Shown: positions 27,349 through 36,763 of the stretch, piece by piece | How positions within the stretch are numbered: position 1 is the stretch's first letter | Layout: each line of letters starts with the position of its first letter | Origin: an uncultured Burkholderiales bacterium | GTDB lineage: Bacteria; Pseudomonadota; Gammaproteobacteria; Burkholderiales; Burkholderiaceae_C | Reading direction: 5' to 3' | Assembly: GCA_903820745.1 (NCBI GenBank) | Contig: CAIJIT010000178.1 | Coordinates: forward strand, 1 to 60,420 | DNA length: 60,420 nt | The notes under the pieces: model-generated | Seen by the model: only the letters and a program-made list of their open reading frames with translations | Told to the model about the DNA's origin: nothing | The model's database searches: none | Position numbers and translations under genes: made by a program

Positions 27349-29381
27349 GCCGCGGCGACCTCGACCAGGCAATCGTAAAAAGACGGCGCCCGGCCGATGT
27401 CGGTCAGCTGCTGATGCGTGACTTCATTGACATTGCTGCCATTGGCACCGAGCTTGCGCCACCAGATTCCCATGCCATTGACAACGCCAGGCCTGGCGCG
27501 CGGGCTGAGCTTCAGCCGGCATTGGTAGCTGCCACGGTCATTGAAGATGCGCACCATCACGCCATCGGCCAAGCCGCGCGCGGCGGCGTCATCGGCATGG
27601 ATCTCGAGCAGCGGCTCGCCTTCGATGTCGCGCAAACTCTTCACATTGACGAAGCTCGAATTGAGGAAATTGCGCGCCGGCGGCGAGATCATCGCCAGCG
27701 GATAACGTGCTGCCAGTGCCGGGCTCGAACGCTGGCTTTCGTAGTTGGCCAGATAGTCGGCACCTGCAGCTTGGGCGCGGCCGTTCGGGGTCAGGAACTG
27801 CCCGTTCGCAAACGGTGCATCGGGCAGGGGCAGGCTGTGCCAACCGGTCTGCCGCAATTGGTCGAAATCGATTTCGCTGCTGAAAGCCTGGCGTGCCAGT
27901 TGTTCATCGGTCTCGGCAAAGCAGGCCTCGGTGAAACCACAAGCTGCGGCCAGTTCGCGAAAGATCTGCGTATTCGGCTTGGCTTGCCCCAGTGGAGTGA
28001 TCGCGGGTTCGTTGATCAACAGGTCGGTGTGCCCATAGCTGCTCTGGACGTCGAGATGCTCGAGCTGGGTGGTGGCCGGCAGCACATAGTCGGCCAGGTC
28101 GGCGCTGTCGGTGTGGAAATGCTCAAGCACGACGGTGAACAGGTCGGCACGCTGAAATCCGCGCACGACCTTGGGCGATTCGGGCGCTACCGCGACCGGG
28201 TTGCTGTTGTAGACAATCAGCGCCTCGATCCGCGGGCCGAATTCGGGCGATCTATCGCGCAACAGGTCGTCGCCGATCGTGCTCATATTGATCCAGCGCG
28301 GACTGCGCCCGGCCAGCAGATCGGGCCGCTCGATTGCCGGATTCTTGTATGGCGCGAACCAGCCCGAACTCGACAGCAACAAACCACCCGCAGGATGACG
28401 CCAGGCGCCGGTCAGGCAGGGCAGCAGCGCGATCAATCGCACCGCATTGCCGCCGCCGCGAACCCGCTGCATGCCGTAGTTCAAGCGGATCGCAGCGGGC
28501 GCGGTCTGTCCATAATCACGCGCCAGATTGCGTACCTCATCAGCACTGATACCGCAAACTTCGGCGACCCGCTCGGGCGGCCAGGCCAAAGCCTTTTGCC
28601 GCAACTCGCCCCAGCCGTCGACATGATCGCGCAGATAGTCATGGTCGAGCCAGCCATGGGTGATCAATTGCTGCATCAGTCCCAGCGCCAAGGCCCCGTC
28701 GGTGCCGGGCAGCAAGGCGATATGTTGGTGGCATTTGTCGGCTGTTTCGGTCTTGCGCGGGTCGATGCAGATCAGCTTGGCGCCAGCCCGTTTGGCCTGC
28801 ATCGCATGGCTCCAGAAATGCAGATTCGATGCGATGGAATTGCTGCCCCAGATCAGGATCAGGCGGCTTTGGGCAAAAAAGCGCAGATGCATGCCGACCT
28901 TGTGGCCATAGGTCGCGCTCAAAGCCGCGCCGCCTGCTGAGGCGCAGATCGTGCGATCCAGCCGCGAAGCGCCGAGCCGGTTGAAAAATCGCCCGGCCAT
29001 TGCTTCGCCTTGCAGCAGACCCATCGTGCCGGCATAGCTGTAAGGCAGGATCGCTTGAGGATCGCGCGCAGCAATCGCTTGCAACCTGGCCGCGATGTCG
29101 GTCATAGCCTGATCCCACGACACCGGCTCAAAGCGCGGCGCCTCGGTCTTGGCGCTGACTCGCTTCAAGGGCTGCAGCAGGCGCTCGGCGTGATAGGTCC
29201 GCTCGGCGTAGCGCGACACCTTGGTGCAGATCGAGCCCTGTGTGGCGGGATGGTCTGGATTGCCCTGCACCTTGATCGCGACGTCATCTTCGACAGTGAT
29301 TCGCAAGGCGCAGGTATCCGGGCAATCATGGGGGCAGGCGCCATTGACGATGCGGGTGATTTTCAAGGCCGGGCTGTTCAT
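27345..29381 (-). CDS. molybdopterin oxidoreductase (DMSO reductase family)
   Basis: A 678-residue enzyme. The N-terminal CPHDCPDTCAL with a later Cys in GSICTKV binds a [4Fe-4S] cluster. The protein then follows the bis-MGD pattern: GTMGLLQGEAMAGRFFNRLGASRLD, LILIWGSNSIASNLHFW, LICIDPRKTET, HIALLPGTDGALALGLM and a C-terminal dinucleotide-binding domain with HADDAAARGLADGVMVRIFNDRGS. No Tat signal is seen, so it is probably cytoplasmic. The substrate cannot be told; formate dehydrogenase/BisC-type relatives are candidates. Start M29381 is chosen by the family N-terminus. Confidence 0.85.
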   Translation of the reverse strand: MNSPALKITRIVNGACPHDCPDTCALRITVEDDVAIKVQGNPDHPATQGSICTKVSRYAERTYHAERLLQPLKRVSAKTEAPRFEPVSWDQAMTDIAARLQAIAARDPQAILPYSYAGTMGLLQGEAMAGRFFNRLGASRLDRTICASAGGAALSATYGHKVGMHLRFFAQSRLILIWGSNSIASNLHFWSHAMQAKRAGAKLICIDPRKTETADKCHQHIALLPGTDGALALGLMQQLITHGWLDHDYLRDHVDGWGELRQKALAWPPERVAEVCGISADEVRNLARDYGQTAPAAIRLNYGMQRVRGGGNAVRLIALLPCLTGAWRHPAGGLLLSSSGWFAPYKNPAIERPDLLAGRSPRWINMSTIGDDLLRDRSPEFGPRIEALIVYNSNPVAVAPESPKVVRGFQRADLFTVVLEHFHTDSADLADYVLPATTQLEHLDVQSSYGHTDLLINEPAITPLGQAKPNTQIFRELAAACGFTEACFAETDEQLARQAFSSEIDFDQLRQTGWHSLPLPDAPFANGQFLTPNGRAQAAGADYLANYESQRSSPALAARYPLAMISPPARNFLNSSFVNVKSLRDIEGEPLLEIHADDAAARGLADGVMVRIFNDRGSYQCRLKLSPRARPGVVNGMGIWWRKLGANGSNVNEVTHQQLTDIGRAPSFYDCLVEVAAA

Positions 29382-29442
29382 GCCCGAACTATTGCATATC
29401 GCCAACATCCCGGCTTGGCAATATGGCTTTATGCTGGCCCTG

Positions 29443-29853
29443 ATGAGTCAAGCCGATTCCGACTTACCTGCCCTTTTGCTATCGATGGCACCGATCAAGC
29501 ATCCGGGCGTCTATGTCTTCGCCTCGCTGCCACAAGGCTCCAATGCGGCAGGGCTAGAGACCATCGCCAGCATGCTCGAACCGGAAGGTTTGACCGTCAT
29601 CGTCACCGAAGCGCAGGCGATCAAGGCAGGGCTGGTGATCCTGTTCCGCGCCAGCTGGATCACGCTGCAAGTCCATTCCGATCTGCATGCCGTCGGACTT
29701 ACCGCCGCTGTTGCGACTTCATTGAGCCGGGCGGGCATCAGCTGCAATATCGTCGCCGGCGCGTTTCACGATCATCTGTTTGTTCCCGTTGAAGCGGGCG
29801 AAGCAGCCATGGCCGCCCTGCTTTCTTTGAACAAGCTCCAAACGTCGAATTGA
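29443..29853 (+). CDS. ACT domain-containing protein
   Basis: A 136-residue protein related to the small two-ACT-domain family (COG3602-like). HPGVYVFASLPQG, LTVIVTEAQA, then WITLQVHSDLHAVGLTAAVATSLSRAGISCNIVAGAFHDHLFVPVE are its blocks. Members probably bind amino acids; no enzyme activity is known. The start is uncertain: M29443 matches the family, and the open frame extends upstream into the divergent oxidoreductase. No strong ribosome site is visible. Confidence 0.78.
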   Translation: MSQADSDLPALLLSMAPIKHPGVYVFASLPQGSNAAGLETIASMLEPEGLTVIVTEAQAIKAGLVILFRASWITLQVHSDLHAVGLTAAVATSLSRAGISCNIVAGAFHDHLFVPVEAGEAAMAALLSLNKLQTSN

Positions 29854-29928
29854 TTGAAGCCCGGACAGGCGACGATTCGGCAACAAATCGCTGACCAAGT
29901 CACCCAGCCAAGCTGCTCAACCAACAGA

Positions 29929-30231
29929 TCAAGTCCGTTGCATTTCTTCCCGAATCGTCCTGCGCACGAGCCCTTCGAGCGATTCGGCTTGAATTGCCAA
30001 CTTCAAGGCTTCATTGATCAAGGTCTGATAGCCGCGTTCACCGGCCTTTGCCTTGAAATGTTCAACCACCATGCCGTCCAGGAAAATATTTACGCGTTGC
30101 TTTCTCGGCAGCAGTTTTCCGGCAACGCCGCGCTCGCGAATCAATAGTTTTCCTGCAGCAATGTCCGCGCGACGAAGTGGCGGCGCTTCACGCTCATCCG
30201 TTGAAATTTTCACGGTAGATGATTTTTTCAT
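29929..30231 (-). CDS. brnA: BrnA-type antitoxin
   Basis: A 100-residue protein whose middle part RKQRVNIFLDGMVVEHFKAKAGERGYQTLINEALKLAI is a ribbon-helix-helix DNA-binding domain of the BrnA/CopG kind. It overlaps brnT by 38 bases, in the usual toxin-first order. BrnA neutralises BrnT and represses the operon. The reading frame is intact. Confidence 0.85.
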   Translation of the reverse strand: MKKSSTVKISTDEREAPPLRRADIAAGKLLIRERGVAGKLLPRKQRVNIFLDGMVVEHFKAKAGERGYQTLINEALKLAIQAESLEGLVRRTIREEMQRT

Positions 30232-30472
30232 ATCGGTCTGCCCTGCGCATCGAAATGACGCGGATATTGTTTTCAGTTTCTGCCGTCACGATCACTACCA
30301 ACACCTCGCCCAACGGCCCCAAAGTTACAAACCTTTCCTCGCCATAGTTGTGGCGACGATCCTCAAAGGTCACGGTCTGCCCCGTTGCGACGACTTGTTC
30401 CGCGTCCGCCAAGTCGAGCCCATGCTTGTTCAGATTGATCGCCTGCTTGGCCGGATCAAATTTGTATCGCAT
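30194..30472 (-). CDS. brnT: BrnT-type ribonuclease toxin
   Basis: A 92-residue toxin with the BrnT pattern: MRYKFDPAKQAINLNKHGLDLADAEQV, DRRHNYGEERFVTLGPLGEVLVVIVT, then IRVISMRRADRYEKIIYRE. BrnT is a RelE-fold mRNA interferase. Start M30472 fits the family. No ribosome site is present, but a promoter (30479-30507) would start transcription at about the A of this ATG, so the mRNA may be leaderless. Unlike the nearby vapBC pair this system looks complete. Confidence 0.88.
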   Translation of the reverse strand: MRYKFDPAKQAINLNKHGLDLADAEQVVATGQTVTFEDRRHNYGEERFVTLGPLGEVLVVIVTAETENNIRVISMRRADRYEKIIYRENFNG

Positions 30473-30478
30473 AACGAA

Positions 30479-30507
30479 AGTATGTGTATAAATATGTGTA
30501 ATGTCAA
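30479..30507 (-). promoter_or_regulatory. candidate brnT promoter
   Basis: On the minus strand TTGACA (30502-30507) and CATACT (30479-30484) are separated by 17 bases. The expected start point, about seven bases further, is at the brnT ATG. The spacer carries an A/T-rich ACACATATTTATACACA stretch that could be the BrnA operator; this is inference. Confidence 0.6.
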
Positions 30508-30599
30508 GACTGAGCCTAAATCCTGCATACGGAATTGATAAACTCCCGCTCCTGCTCACCCAACCAGCCGCAGCCTGTTGCTGCCGCCAGACTCCCTCG

Positions 30600-32393
30600 A
30601 TGACCCTGACCCAGATGCTTGCCGGTTTTGTGCGCCGGCATTGGTTTTCCTATGCCGGCTCGGCACTGATGCTGGGCGTAATCGCACTGCTGACGGTCTG
30701 GATCCCACGCCAAGTCGGGCAGGTCATCGATGGGCTGGTTGCGGGCTCGCTGCAAGGCCAGGGCTTGCTGTTCGAGCTGGGCCTGCTGGTCGGCATCGGC
30801 TCGCTGATCTATCTGCTGCGGGTCGGCTGGCGGTTGGCTTTGTTTGCCGCAGCCTTTCAGCTCGGCAAGGAGTTGCGCACCAGGCTGTATCAGCGGATGA
30901 CCTTGCAGGGTCCGGCCTTTTTTCAATCGACCCGCACCGGCGACCTGATGGCCTTGGCCACCAATGACATTGATGCGGTCGAGATGGCTGCTGGCGAAGC
31001 GCTGCTGGCGGCATTCGATGGCTCGCTGACCTTGATCCTGGTGCTGTTCATGATGACTGCAAGCATCGACTGGCGACTCGGCCTGGCCGCCTTGCTGCCC
31101 TTCCCCTTCATGGCCTTCGCCTTCTGGTATGTCTCCAACCAAGTGCATCTGGCCTGGCAAAGCTCGCTCGAGCGCTTCTCGAACCTGAATCACCATGTAC
31201 AGGAAGGCTTGGGCGGGGTACGGACCTTGCGCGCGCTGGGTCTGGTCAAGCTGAACCATCAGCAGTTCGGCGAACTGGCAGACAGCGCCTCGCAAGCCAG
31301 CTACAGCGCCCAACGCTGGGAGGCAGCTTTCGAGCCTACCGTCGGCATGACGCTGGGCGCAGCAACGGTGATTGCGCTGGGTCTGGGCGGCATGCTGGTG
31401 GCGCAGCAGCAACTGACGCTCGGCCAATTGACCGCGTTCACGATGTACCTGGGCCAGCTGATCTGGCCAACCTTCGCTGCCGGCTGGGTGCTCTCTATGC
31501 TCGAGCGCGGCCGCGCCGCCTGGGCAAGACTGGCGCCAATGCTGGAGGCTCCCTTGGCCCTGGTCGACGCGGGCCAGTCCGGCATGCCGGCGCAGGCCGT
31601 GATCCGTTTCGAAGCGCTTGATTTCAGCTACCCGCAGGCGCAACGCAAGGCGCTTGAAAACATCACGCTGCAGCTCGAACCCGGTCGCACGCTGGGCCTG
31701 GTCGGACCAACCGGATCGGGGAAATCGACTTTGCTGCGCCTGCTCTTGCGCCAGTTCGAACCCGATGCCGGCCGGCTCTTGATCAATGCCGAGCCGCTTT
31801 GTGACATGCGTTTGCAGGCCTTGCGGATGGGTCTGGCCTGGGTGCCGCAGGAGCCCTTTTTATTCTCGGCATCGATTGCCGAAAACATCGCCCTGGGCAA
31901 TCCGCAAGCCGCCCCAGCGCAGATCGAACAGGCAGCGCGGATGGCCGCTGTTCACGATGACATCCAGCGCTTGCCGCAAGGCTATGCAACCGAGGTCGGC
32001 GAGCGCGGCATAACCTTGTCGGGCGGTCAGCGCCAGCGCGTGGCGATTGCCCGGGCCCTGTTGCAGATGAGCGGCCAGAACGCCGGCCAGAACGCCGCCG
32101 ACGAGATTGGTGCGCAGATCTTGCTGCTCGACGATGCCTTGTCAGCCGTCGACACCGGCACCGAAACGCTGATCCTCGAACAGATGCGCCAACTGCGGCA
32201 ACAGCGGCCTGAATGCAGCGCCATCATCGTCAGCCACAGGCTCAGCGCGGTGATGGACGCCGACCAGATCATCGTGCTGCGCCAGGGCTTGATCACTGAG
32301 CAAGGCCGGCATGATGAGCTGCTCGAGCTCGGTGGCTGGTACGCGGCGCAATGGCGCTATCAACAACTCGAGGCCAGCATTGATGCTCAGTGA
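30600..32393 (+). CDS. ABC exporter half-transporter, MdlA-like
   Basis: A 597-residue protein with a six-helix transmembrane domain (about 1-310) followed by an ATPase domain: Walker A GPTGSGKST, signature LSGGQRQRVAIARALL and Walker B ILLLDDALSAVD. The residue after the Walker B Asp is Asp where the catalytic Glu is expected, as in the degenerate half of heterodimeric exporters such as E. coli MdlA. The signature motif is canonical. The ATG has no clear ribosome site; the open frame runs 33 codons upstream. It overlaps the next gene by 11 bases. Confidence 0.87.
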   Translation: MTLTQMLAGFVRRHWFSYAGSALMLGVIALLTVWIPRQVGQVIDGLVAGSLQGQGLLFELGLLVGIGSLIYLLRVGWRLALFAAAFQLGKELRTRLYQRMTLQGPAFFQSTRTGDLMALATNDIDAVEMAAGEALLAAFDGSLTLILVLFMMTASIDWRLGLAALLPFPFMAFAFWYVSNQVHLAWQSSLERFSNLNHHVQEGLGGVRTLRALGLVKLNHQQFGELADSASQASYSAQRWEAAFEPTVGMTLGAATVIALGLGGMLVAQQQLTLGQLTAFTMYLGQLIWPTFAAGWVLSMLERGRAAWARLAPMLEAPLALVDAGQSGMPAQAVIRFEALDFSYPQAQRKALENITLQLEPGRTLGLVGPTGSGKSTLLRLLLRQFEPDAGRLLINAEPLCDMRLQALRMGLAWVPQEPFLFSASIAENIALGNPQAAPAQIEQAARMAAVHDDIQRLPQGYATEVGERGITLSGGQRQRVAIARALLQMSGQNAGQNAADEIGAQILLLDDALSAVDTGTETLILEQMRQLRQQRPECSAIIVSHRLSAVMDADQIIVLRQGLITEQGRHDELLELGGWYAAQWRYQQLEASIDAQ

Positions 32394-34155
32394 AACCGGC
32401 AAGCCCGACAAGACCTTGCGACCCTGGGCTTCGGTCGGCTTGCTGCTGGAGGCTGCCGCACCCGAACAATCGCAGTTGCAGCGCGGCGTCGGCTGGCTGC
32501 TGGCTGCGGCCAGCCTCGAAGCGCTGGGGCCGATCATGTCCAAATATTTCATCGATGTCTTTTTGCTGCCGCGCCATTTCGATCTGCCGGCGATGGGCTT
32601 GTTGCTGACCTTGTTGCTGCTGACCGGATGGGCAGCGAGCTGGATCCGCTTCGCGCAGTTGACGCGCATGGCCGGCGTCGCGCGACGCTCGGTGCTGCGC
32701 CTGCGCGAGCGCGTCTATGCCCATGTGCTGGCCTTGCCGATGGCTTTTTTCGACAAGGCGATCACCGGCCAACTGGTCAGCCGCGTCACCAATGACACCG
32801 AAGCGGTCAATATGCTGTACCGGCAGGTGCTCTATGTGATGCTCGACTCGAGCATCGTCGTGCTGGGCTCGCTGACCGCGATGGCCTGGCTCGACTGGCG
32901 TTTGATGCTGATCGTCGCGATGCTGGTGCCGGCAATGCTGATCATCATCACGCTTTATCAGCGCCTGAGCGGGCCGGCGGTGGCGCGTTCGCGCCAGCTG
33001 CGCAGCGACATCAATGCGCAGATGGCCGAGAGCATGGCCGGCATGGCGGTGCTGCAGTCAGCAGGTGCGGCGCCGCGCTTTGCCCAGCGCTTCGAGCTCA
33101 CCAACGCCGCGCACCTGGGCGCCAGGCTTGAAGAGTTGCGCGCCAATGCCTGGCTGCTGCGCCCGGCACTGGACCTGCTGAATGTGTTGCTGGTGGTGAC
33201 TGTCATCTACGGCTTCGGCAAACGCGAGCTGTCGGGACTGGAAGTCGGTCTGCTCTACGCTTTTCTCAGTTATATCGGCAGAGTGGTGGATCCGCTGATC
33301 CAGATCACGATGCAGTTCGGTCAGTTGCAGCAATCGATGGTGGCGGCCTCAAGAGTGCGCGCGTTGCTGCAGGAAACCGCGCCAGTCCAGACCACGGTAG
33401 CGGGCCGCGAGATCACGCAGGGCGACATTTCGATCGAGCATTTGAGCTTCGGCTATGACCCAGAACTGCCGGTGCTGCATCAGCTGAGCCTGCAGATTCC
33501 GGCAGGCAGCTTTGTCGGCATCGTCGGCCATACCGGCAGCGGCAAATCAACGCTGCTGTCGCTGCTGCTGCGTTTTTACAGTGCCCAGAGCGGTCGCATC
33601 GCGATCGACGGTCTGCCCTTGTCGAGCATTCCCGACGCAGTTTTTCGAGCGGCCGTGGGCCTGGTGCCGCAGGAGCCTTACCTGATGGCGGCCAGCGCGC
33701 GCGAGAACATTGCAATGGGCCGCGACATCTCCGAGACCGCGATCATCGCAGCGGCACAGGCGGCCAGGATCGACGAATTTCTGGTCGGCTTGCCGCAGGG
33801 CTACGACACCTTGCTCGGTGCGGGCGGTGTGCTGGTCTCGACCGGCCAGAAGCAGTTGATCGCGATGGCGCGCGCACTGGCCGGGGCACCGCTGATCCTG
33901 TTTCTGGATGAAGCCACTGCCAATATCGACAGTGCCACCGAGCAGGTCGTCAGCGAGGCGTTGGAAGCCTTGCGCGGACAAGTCACCATCGTTGCAATCG
34001 CGCACCGGCTCTCGACAATTCGCGCGGCGGATCAGATCATCGTGCTCAACCATGGCCATCTGATCGAGCGCGGCAGCCATGCCGAGCTGATGACGCATGA
34101 AGGCGGCCTGTATCAGCGGCTGGTGCAGTTGCAGGAACTGGCGGCGGCCGAGTAG
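32383..34155 (+). CDS. ABC exporter half-transporter, MdlB-like
   Basis: A 590-residue partner of the preceding gene: transmembrane domain, then Walker A GHTGSGKST and Walker B LILFLDEATANID with the catalytic Glu present. The signature motif is altered to VSTGQKQLIAMARAL, with no LSGGQ. So one half has an altered catalytic Glu and this half an altered signature, which together make one ATP site degenerate. That is the pattern of asymmetric heterodimeric exporters. The substrate is unknown. Confidence 0.87.
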   Translation: MLSETGKPDKTLRPWASVGLLLEAAAPEQSQLQRGVGWLLAAASLEALGPIMSKYFIDVFLLPRHFDLPAMGLLLTLLLLTGWAASWIRFAQLTRMAGVARRSVLRLRERVYAHVLALPMAFFDKAITGQLVSRVTNDTEAVNMLYRQVLYVMLDSSIVVLGSLTAMAWLDWRLMLIVAMLVPAMLIIITLYQRLSGPAVARSRQLRSDINAQMAESMAGMAVLQSAGAAPRFAQRFELTNAAHLGARLEELRANAWLLRPALDLLNVLLVVTVIYGFGKRELSGLEVGLLYAFLSYIGRVVDPLIQITMQFGQLQQSMVAASRVRALLQETAPVQTTVAGREITQGDISIEHLSFGYDPELPVLHQLSLQIPAGSFVGIVGHTGSGKSTLLSLLLRFYSAQSGRIAIDGLPLSSIPDAVFRAAVGLVPQEPYLMAASARENIAMGRDISETAIIAAAQAARIDEFLVGLPQGYDTLLGAGGVLVSTGQKQLIAMARALAGAPLILFLDEATANIDSATEQVVSEALEALRGQVTIVAIAHRLSTIRAADQIIVLNHGHLIERGSHAELMTHEGGLYQRLVQLQELAAAE

Positions 34156-34173
34156 ATCAACTGCCCCTGCGGG

Positions 34174-34359
34174 TCAGAGCAGCAAGGCCAGCCGCTCGAG
34201 GATCAGCGCGGCGAAGAATGCCAGGCCCGCCAGCACCGTCCACTTGATGATGATCAGCCCGCGACGGCGCCAAGCCGGCTGCCCGGTGCCGATGTAAAGG
34301 GCGAAACAGGCCACGCCTGCAAAGAGCAGCAATCCGACGACCAGACGAAAGATCAACAT
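34174..34359 (-). CDS. small two-helix membrane protein
   Basis: A 61-residue protein, MLIFRLVVGLLLFAGVACFALYIGTGQ, a basic loop PAWRRRG, then a second hydrophobic segment IIIKWTVLAGLAFFAALILERLALLL. It starts five bases after lpxC on the same strand, so co-transcription is likely. No function is recognised. Similar short membrane ORFs are often found in such positions in Burkholderiales, but I cannot confirm homology. Confidence 0.6.
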   Translation of the reverse strand: MLIFRLVVGLLLFAGVACFALYIGTGQPAWRRRGLIIIKWTVLAGLAFFAALILERLALLL

Positions 34360-34364
34360 CGCGC

Positions 34365-35300
34365 TTACCAGGCCGGGGCGAGTTCGGCGAATCCCGCCGG
34401 TGCCAGAGCCGCATCATCGAACGCGACGATCTCCCAGGCTTCAGGGTCGGCAAACAGCGCACACAGCAGCTTGTTGTTCAAGGCGTGGCCACCTTTGAAC
34501 GAGGTATAGGCAGCCAGCAAGGGATGACCGGCGACTTGCATGTCACCGATCGCGTCGAGGATCTTGTGCTTGACGAATTCATCGTCGTAGCGCAATCCGC
34601 CGGCATTCAGCACACGGTAGTCATCCACGACGATGGCGTTGTCCATCGAGCCGCCAAGGGTCAGGCCGCGTGAGCGCATCAACTCGATGTCGCTGGTCAT
34701 GCCGAAGGTGCGGGCGCGCGCAATCTCACGCTTGTACTGGCCGGAAGCCATGTCAAAGCTGTACTGCTGACCAGTGGCGGCAACCGCTGGGTTATCGAAT
34801 TCGATCTGGAAGTTCAGCGTATAGCCTTCATGGGGTTCGAGCCTGGCCCACATCAGCTTTTTGCCTTCGCCCTGGCTGACTTCGACCTTCTTCAGGACAC
34901 GCAGGAATTTCTTCGCTGCAGGCTGCAGGTCGATACCCGCACTCTGCAACAGGTAGACAAAGCTCGCGGCGGAACCGTCGAGGATAGGTACCTCGTCGGC
35001 GTTGATGTCGACAAAGAGATTGTCCAAGCCGAGTCCGGCACAAGCCGAGAGCAGATGCTCGATCGTCTGCACCTTGGGAGCCCCCGGGTCGCCGCCCGGG
35101 CTGATCGTGGTGGCCATGCGGGTGTCGCAGACATTGCCGACCCGCACTGGAATATCGACTGCCTGATTCAGATCGACACGGCGAAAGACGATGCCGGTAT
35201 CGGCCGCAGCCGGCCGCAAGGTCAGCTCGACGCGCTGGCCGCTGTGGATGCCGACGCCGACAGCGCGGGTCAGCGACTTGATGGTTCTTTGTTGGAGCAT
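34365..35300 (-). CDS. lpxC: UDP-3-O-acyl-N-acetylglucosamine deacetylase
   Basis: Committed step of lipid A synthesis. The 311-residue zinc enzyme shows [16 protein letters not shown] with the first zinc His, [14 protein letters not shown], and [11 protein letters not shown] with the second His and the Asp ligand, plus [12 protein letters not shown] with the catalytic His. [28 protein letters not shown] is the conserved N-terminus. It starts 11 bases after the histidine kinase stop. In many relatives it follows ftsZ directly or with a different gene between. Confidence 0.95.
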   Translation of the reverse strand: MLQQRTIKSLTRAVGVGIHSGQRVELTLRPAAADTGIVFRRVDLNQAVDIPVRVGNVCDTRMATTISPGGDPGAPKVQTIEHLLSACAGLGLDNLFVDINADEVPILDGSAASFVYLLQSAGIDLQPAAKKFLRVLKKVEVSQGEGKKLMWARLEPHEGYTLNFQIEFDNPAVAATGQQYSFDMASGQYKREIARARTFGMTSDIELMRSRGLTLGGSMDNAIVVDDYRVLNAGGLRYDDEFVKHKILDAIGDMQVAGHPLLAAYTSFKGGHALNNKLLCALFADPEAWEIVAFDDAALAPAGFAELAPAW

Positions 35301-35311
35301 GACCCCGATTG

Positions 35312-36763
35312 TCAGTGATTACCCGAAGCCGCATCGTCGACCTTGTCGCGCAACACCGGCAAGCGCAGGCACAACCGGGTGCCGCCATGCGTGCTGGCAT
35401 CGATGTGCAGGGTGCCGCCAAGCCGCGCGGCCCGGCGCTGCTGGCTGCGCAGGCCCCGACCCGGCTGGGCATTGTCGACATCGAAGCCCAGGCCATCGTC
35501 CTCGACCCTGATCTCGACATAGCTGCCATGAAACCGGGTCACCATCCGGACCTTGATCGCGCGGGCATGCTTGAGTACATTGCTCAAAGCCTCCTGCAGG
35601 ATTCTCAACACATGCAAGGCATCAGGGGGTTCCAGCCAATCCAGGGACGGCAGGTCCTGGACATCCCATTCCAATGTCAAACCGCCGGCCTGCAGCCGTT
35701 TGCCCAACCGGTAGCGCATGGTCGCCAGCAGCGACACCAGGTCATGCCCGAGCGGCTCCAGCGAATCGATCACCAGACGCAGATCGTCGACGCATTCGCG
35801 CAGCACTTCGACCACCTTGTCCTGCTCCATGCTGCCCTGCTCGACCGCCACCATGGCCGACAACAGCGACGAGCCGAGGCCATCATGCATGTCCTGCATC
35901 AGCCGCTGGCGTTCCTGCAGCAAGGCGCGGGCAATTTCCGTCTCACGCGAATGCTGGATTTCGGCTTGCAGTTCAGCGCTTTGGCGGGTGAGTTGCCGGT
36001 TCAGTTCCAGCCTGCCCGCTTCGACCGCCTGCATGGTGTCGCTGAAGCGCCGCTGCACCGCGTAAAGGAATCCTGCGGCAAGCAGCAAGATGGCCAATGG
36101 CGTCATTGTTGGCTGGCCGATCCAGGCCCAGCCAGCAAACATGAACAGGTCATGCATGACCAGGGACAAGCCGGAAGTCAAGGCCAAGGCCAGCCAACGC
36201 AATTCAGCCGAGGGCTCACGCATTGCGCACCAGAGCATGTAGAGGCTGCCGACCACTGCTACCAGCAGATCAATGCCGATCTGGAACGGCCCGACATCGC
36301 TGTTCCCTGACCAGGGCAAGGTCACCAAGATTGCGCTCAGCATCAGCACAGCCATGCTGCGTTCGATCAGCGCTTGGCGCTGCCCGGCAAGCCGCAGCAT
36401 CGACAGACAGATCAGCAGGATCGAGGTCGAAGTTGCGGCTGCAGAGAACCATCTGGCCCAGGGTGACAAGCCGGCCGCCGCCGGCTCGATCAACAGGCTT
36501 GCCAATGTTGCCAGCGCGAACCAAAGATAACCCGACTCGGCACGCTGCCTCGCCCACAAGCCCAGCGAGAAAAGTCCCAGCAGCGCCACGGCACCAGCCG
36601 AGCTATTCAAACTATCGGAGGGCAGCGAGAAACCTTGCGCCCAAGCCGGCGCAGCAGACAAAACGGCGAGCAGCGCAGACCCAAAAAAAACAAGCCCGGA
36701 GCGGCAAGCAACAGGCTTCACCGCTTCGGGCTTCTGGTCGGAGCCCGTAACGGGCTCGCGCAT
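35312..36763 (-). CDS. membrane sensor histidine kinase (HisKA_3 type)
   Basis: A 483-residue kinase. A signal-like segment ([20 protein letters not shown]) is followed by about six or seven membrane helices to residue 240, a coiled-coil linker, the dimerisation/phosphoacceptor motif [20 protein letters not shown] with the phosphorylated His, and an HATPase domain ([39 protein letters not shown]). This is the NarX/LytS-like group. No response regulator gene adjoins it. The ATG overlaps the ftsZ stop by one base. A GTG at 36719-36721 is an alternative start, because an intrinsic terminator lies within codons 11-27. Confidence 0.85.
   Translation of the reverse strand: MREPVTGSDQKPEAVKPVACRSGLVFFGSALLAVLSAAPAWAQGFSLPSDSLNSSAGAVALLGLFSLGLWARQRAESGYLWFALATLASLLIEPAAAGLSPWARWFSAAATSTSILLICLSMLRLAGQRQALIERSMAVLMLSAILVTLPWSGNSDVGPFQIGIDLLVAVVGSLYMLWCAMREPSAELRWLALALTSGLSLVMHDLFMFAGWAWIGQPTMTPLAILLLAAGFLYAVQRRFSDTMQAVEAGRLELNRQLTRQSAELQAEIQHSRETEIARALLQERQRLMQDMHDGLGSSLLSAMVAVEQGSMEQDKVVEVLRECVDDLRLVIDSLEPLGHDLVSLLATMRYRLGKRLQAGGLTLEWDVQDLPSLDWLEPPDALHVLRILQEALSNVLKHARAIKVRMVTRFHGSYVEIRVEDDGLGFDVDNAQPGRGLRSQQRRAARLGGTLHIDASTHGGTRLCLRLPVLRDKVDDAASGNH
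36683..36733 (-). terminator. intrinsic terminator after ftsZ, inside the kinase 5' coding region
   Basis: On the minus strand AAGCCCGAAGCGG and CCGCTCCGGGCTT form 12 pairs with one mismatch and a 16-base loop, directly followed by G and eight Ts (36683-36690). This is the clearest rho-independent terminator in the window. It begins 30 bases after the ftsZ stop. Confidence 0.85.
36727..36757 (-). promoter_or_regulatory. competing hairpin upstream of the terminator (attenuator-like)
   Basis: Just before the terminator the minus strand has a perfect inverted repeat GAGCCCGTTACGGGCTC (36741-36757). Its second arm CGGGCT can instead pair with AGCCCG of the terminator's first arm (36727-36732) with a 9-base loop, which would break the terminator. 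The three pairings are mutually exclusive, as in translational attenuators. Confidence 0.55.

Noticed and set aside
27414-28940. 508-codon plus-strand frame opposite the molybdopterin oxidoreductase
   Set aside because: Long only because of codon bias in the true gene. Composition is rich in Gln, His, Asp and Arg with no motifs, while the opposite strand has full cofactor motifs.
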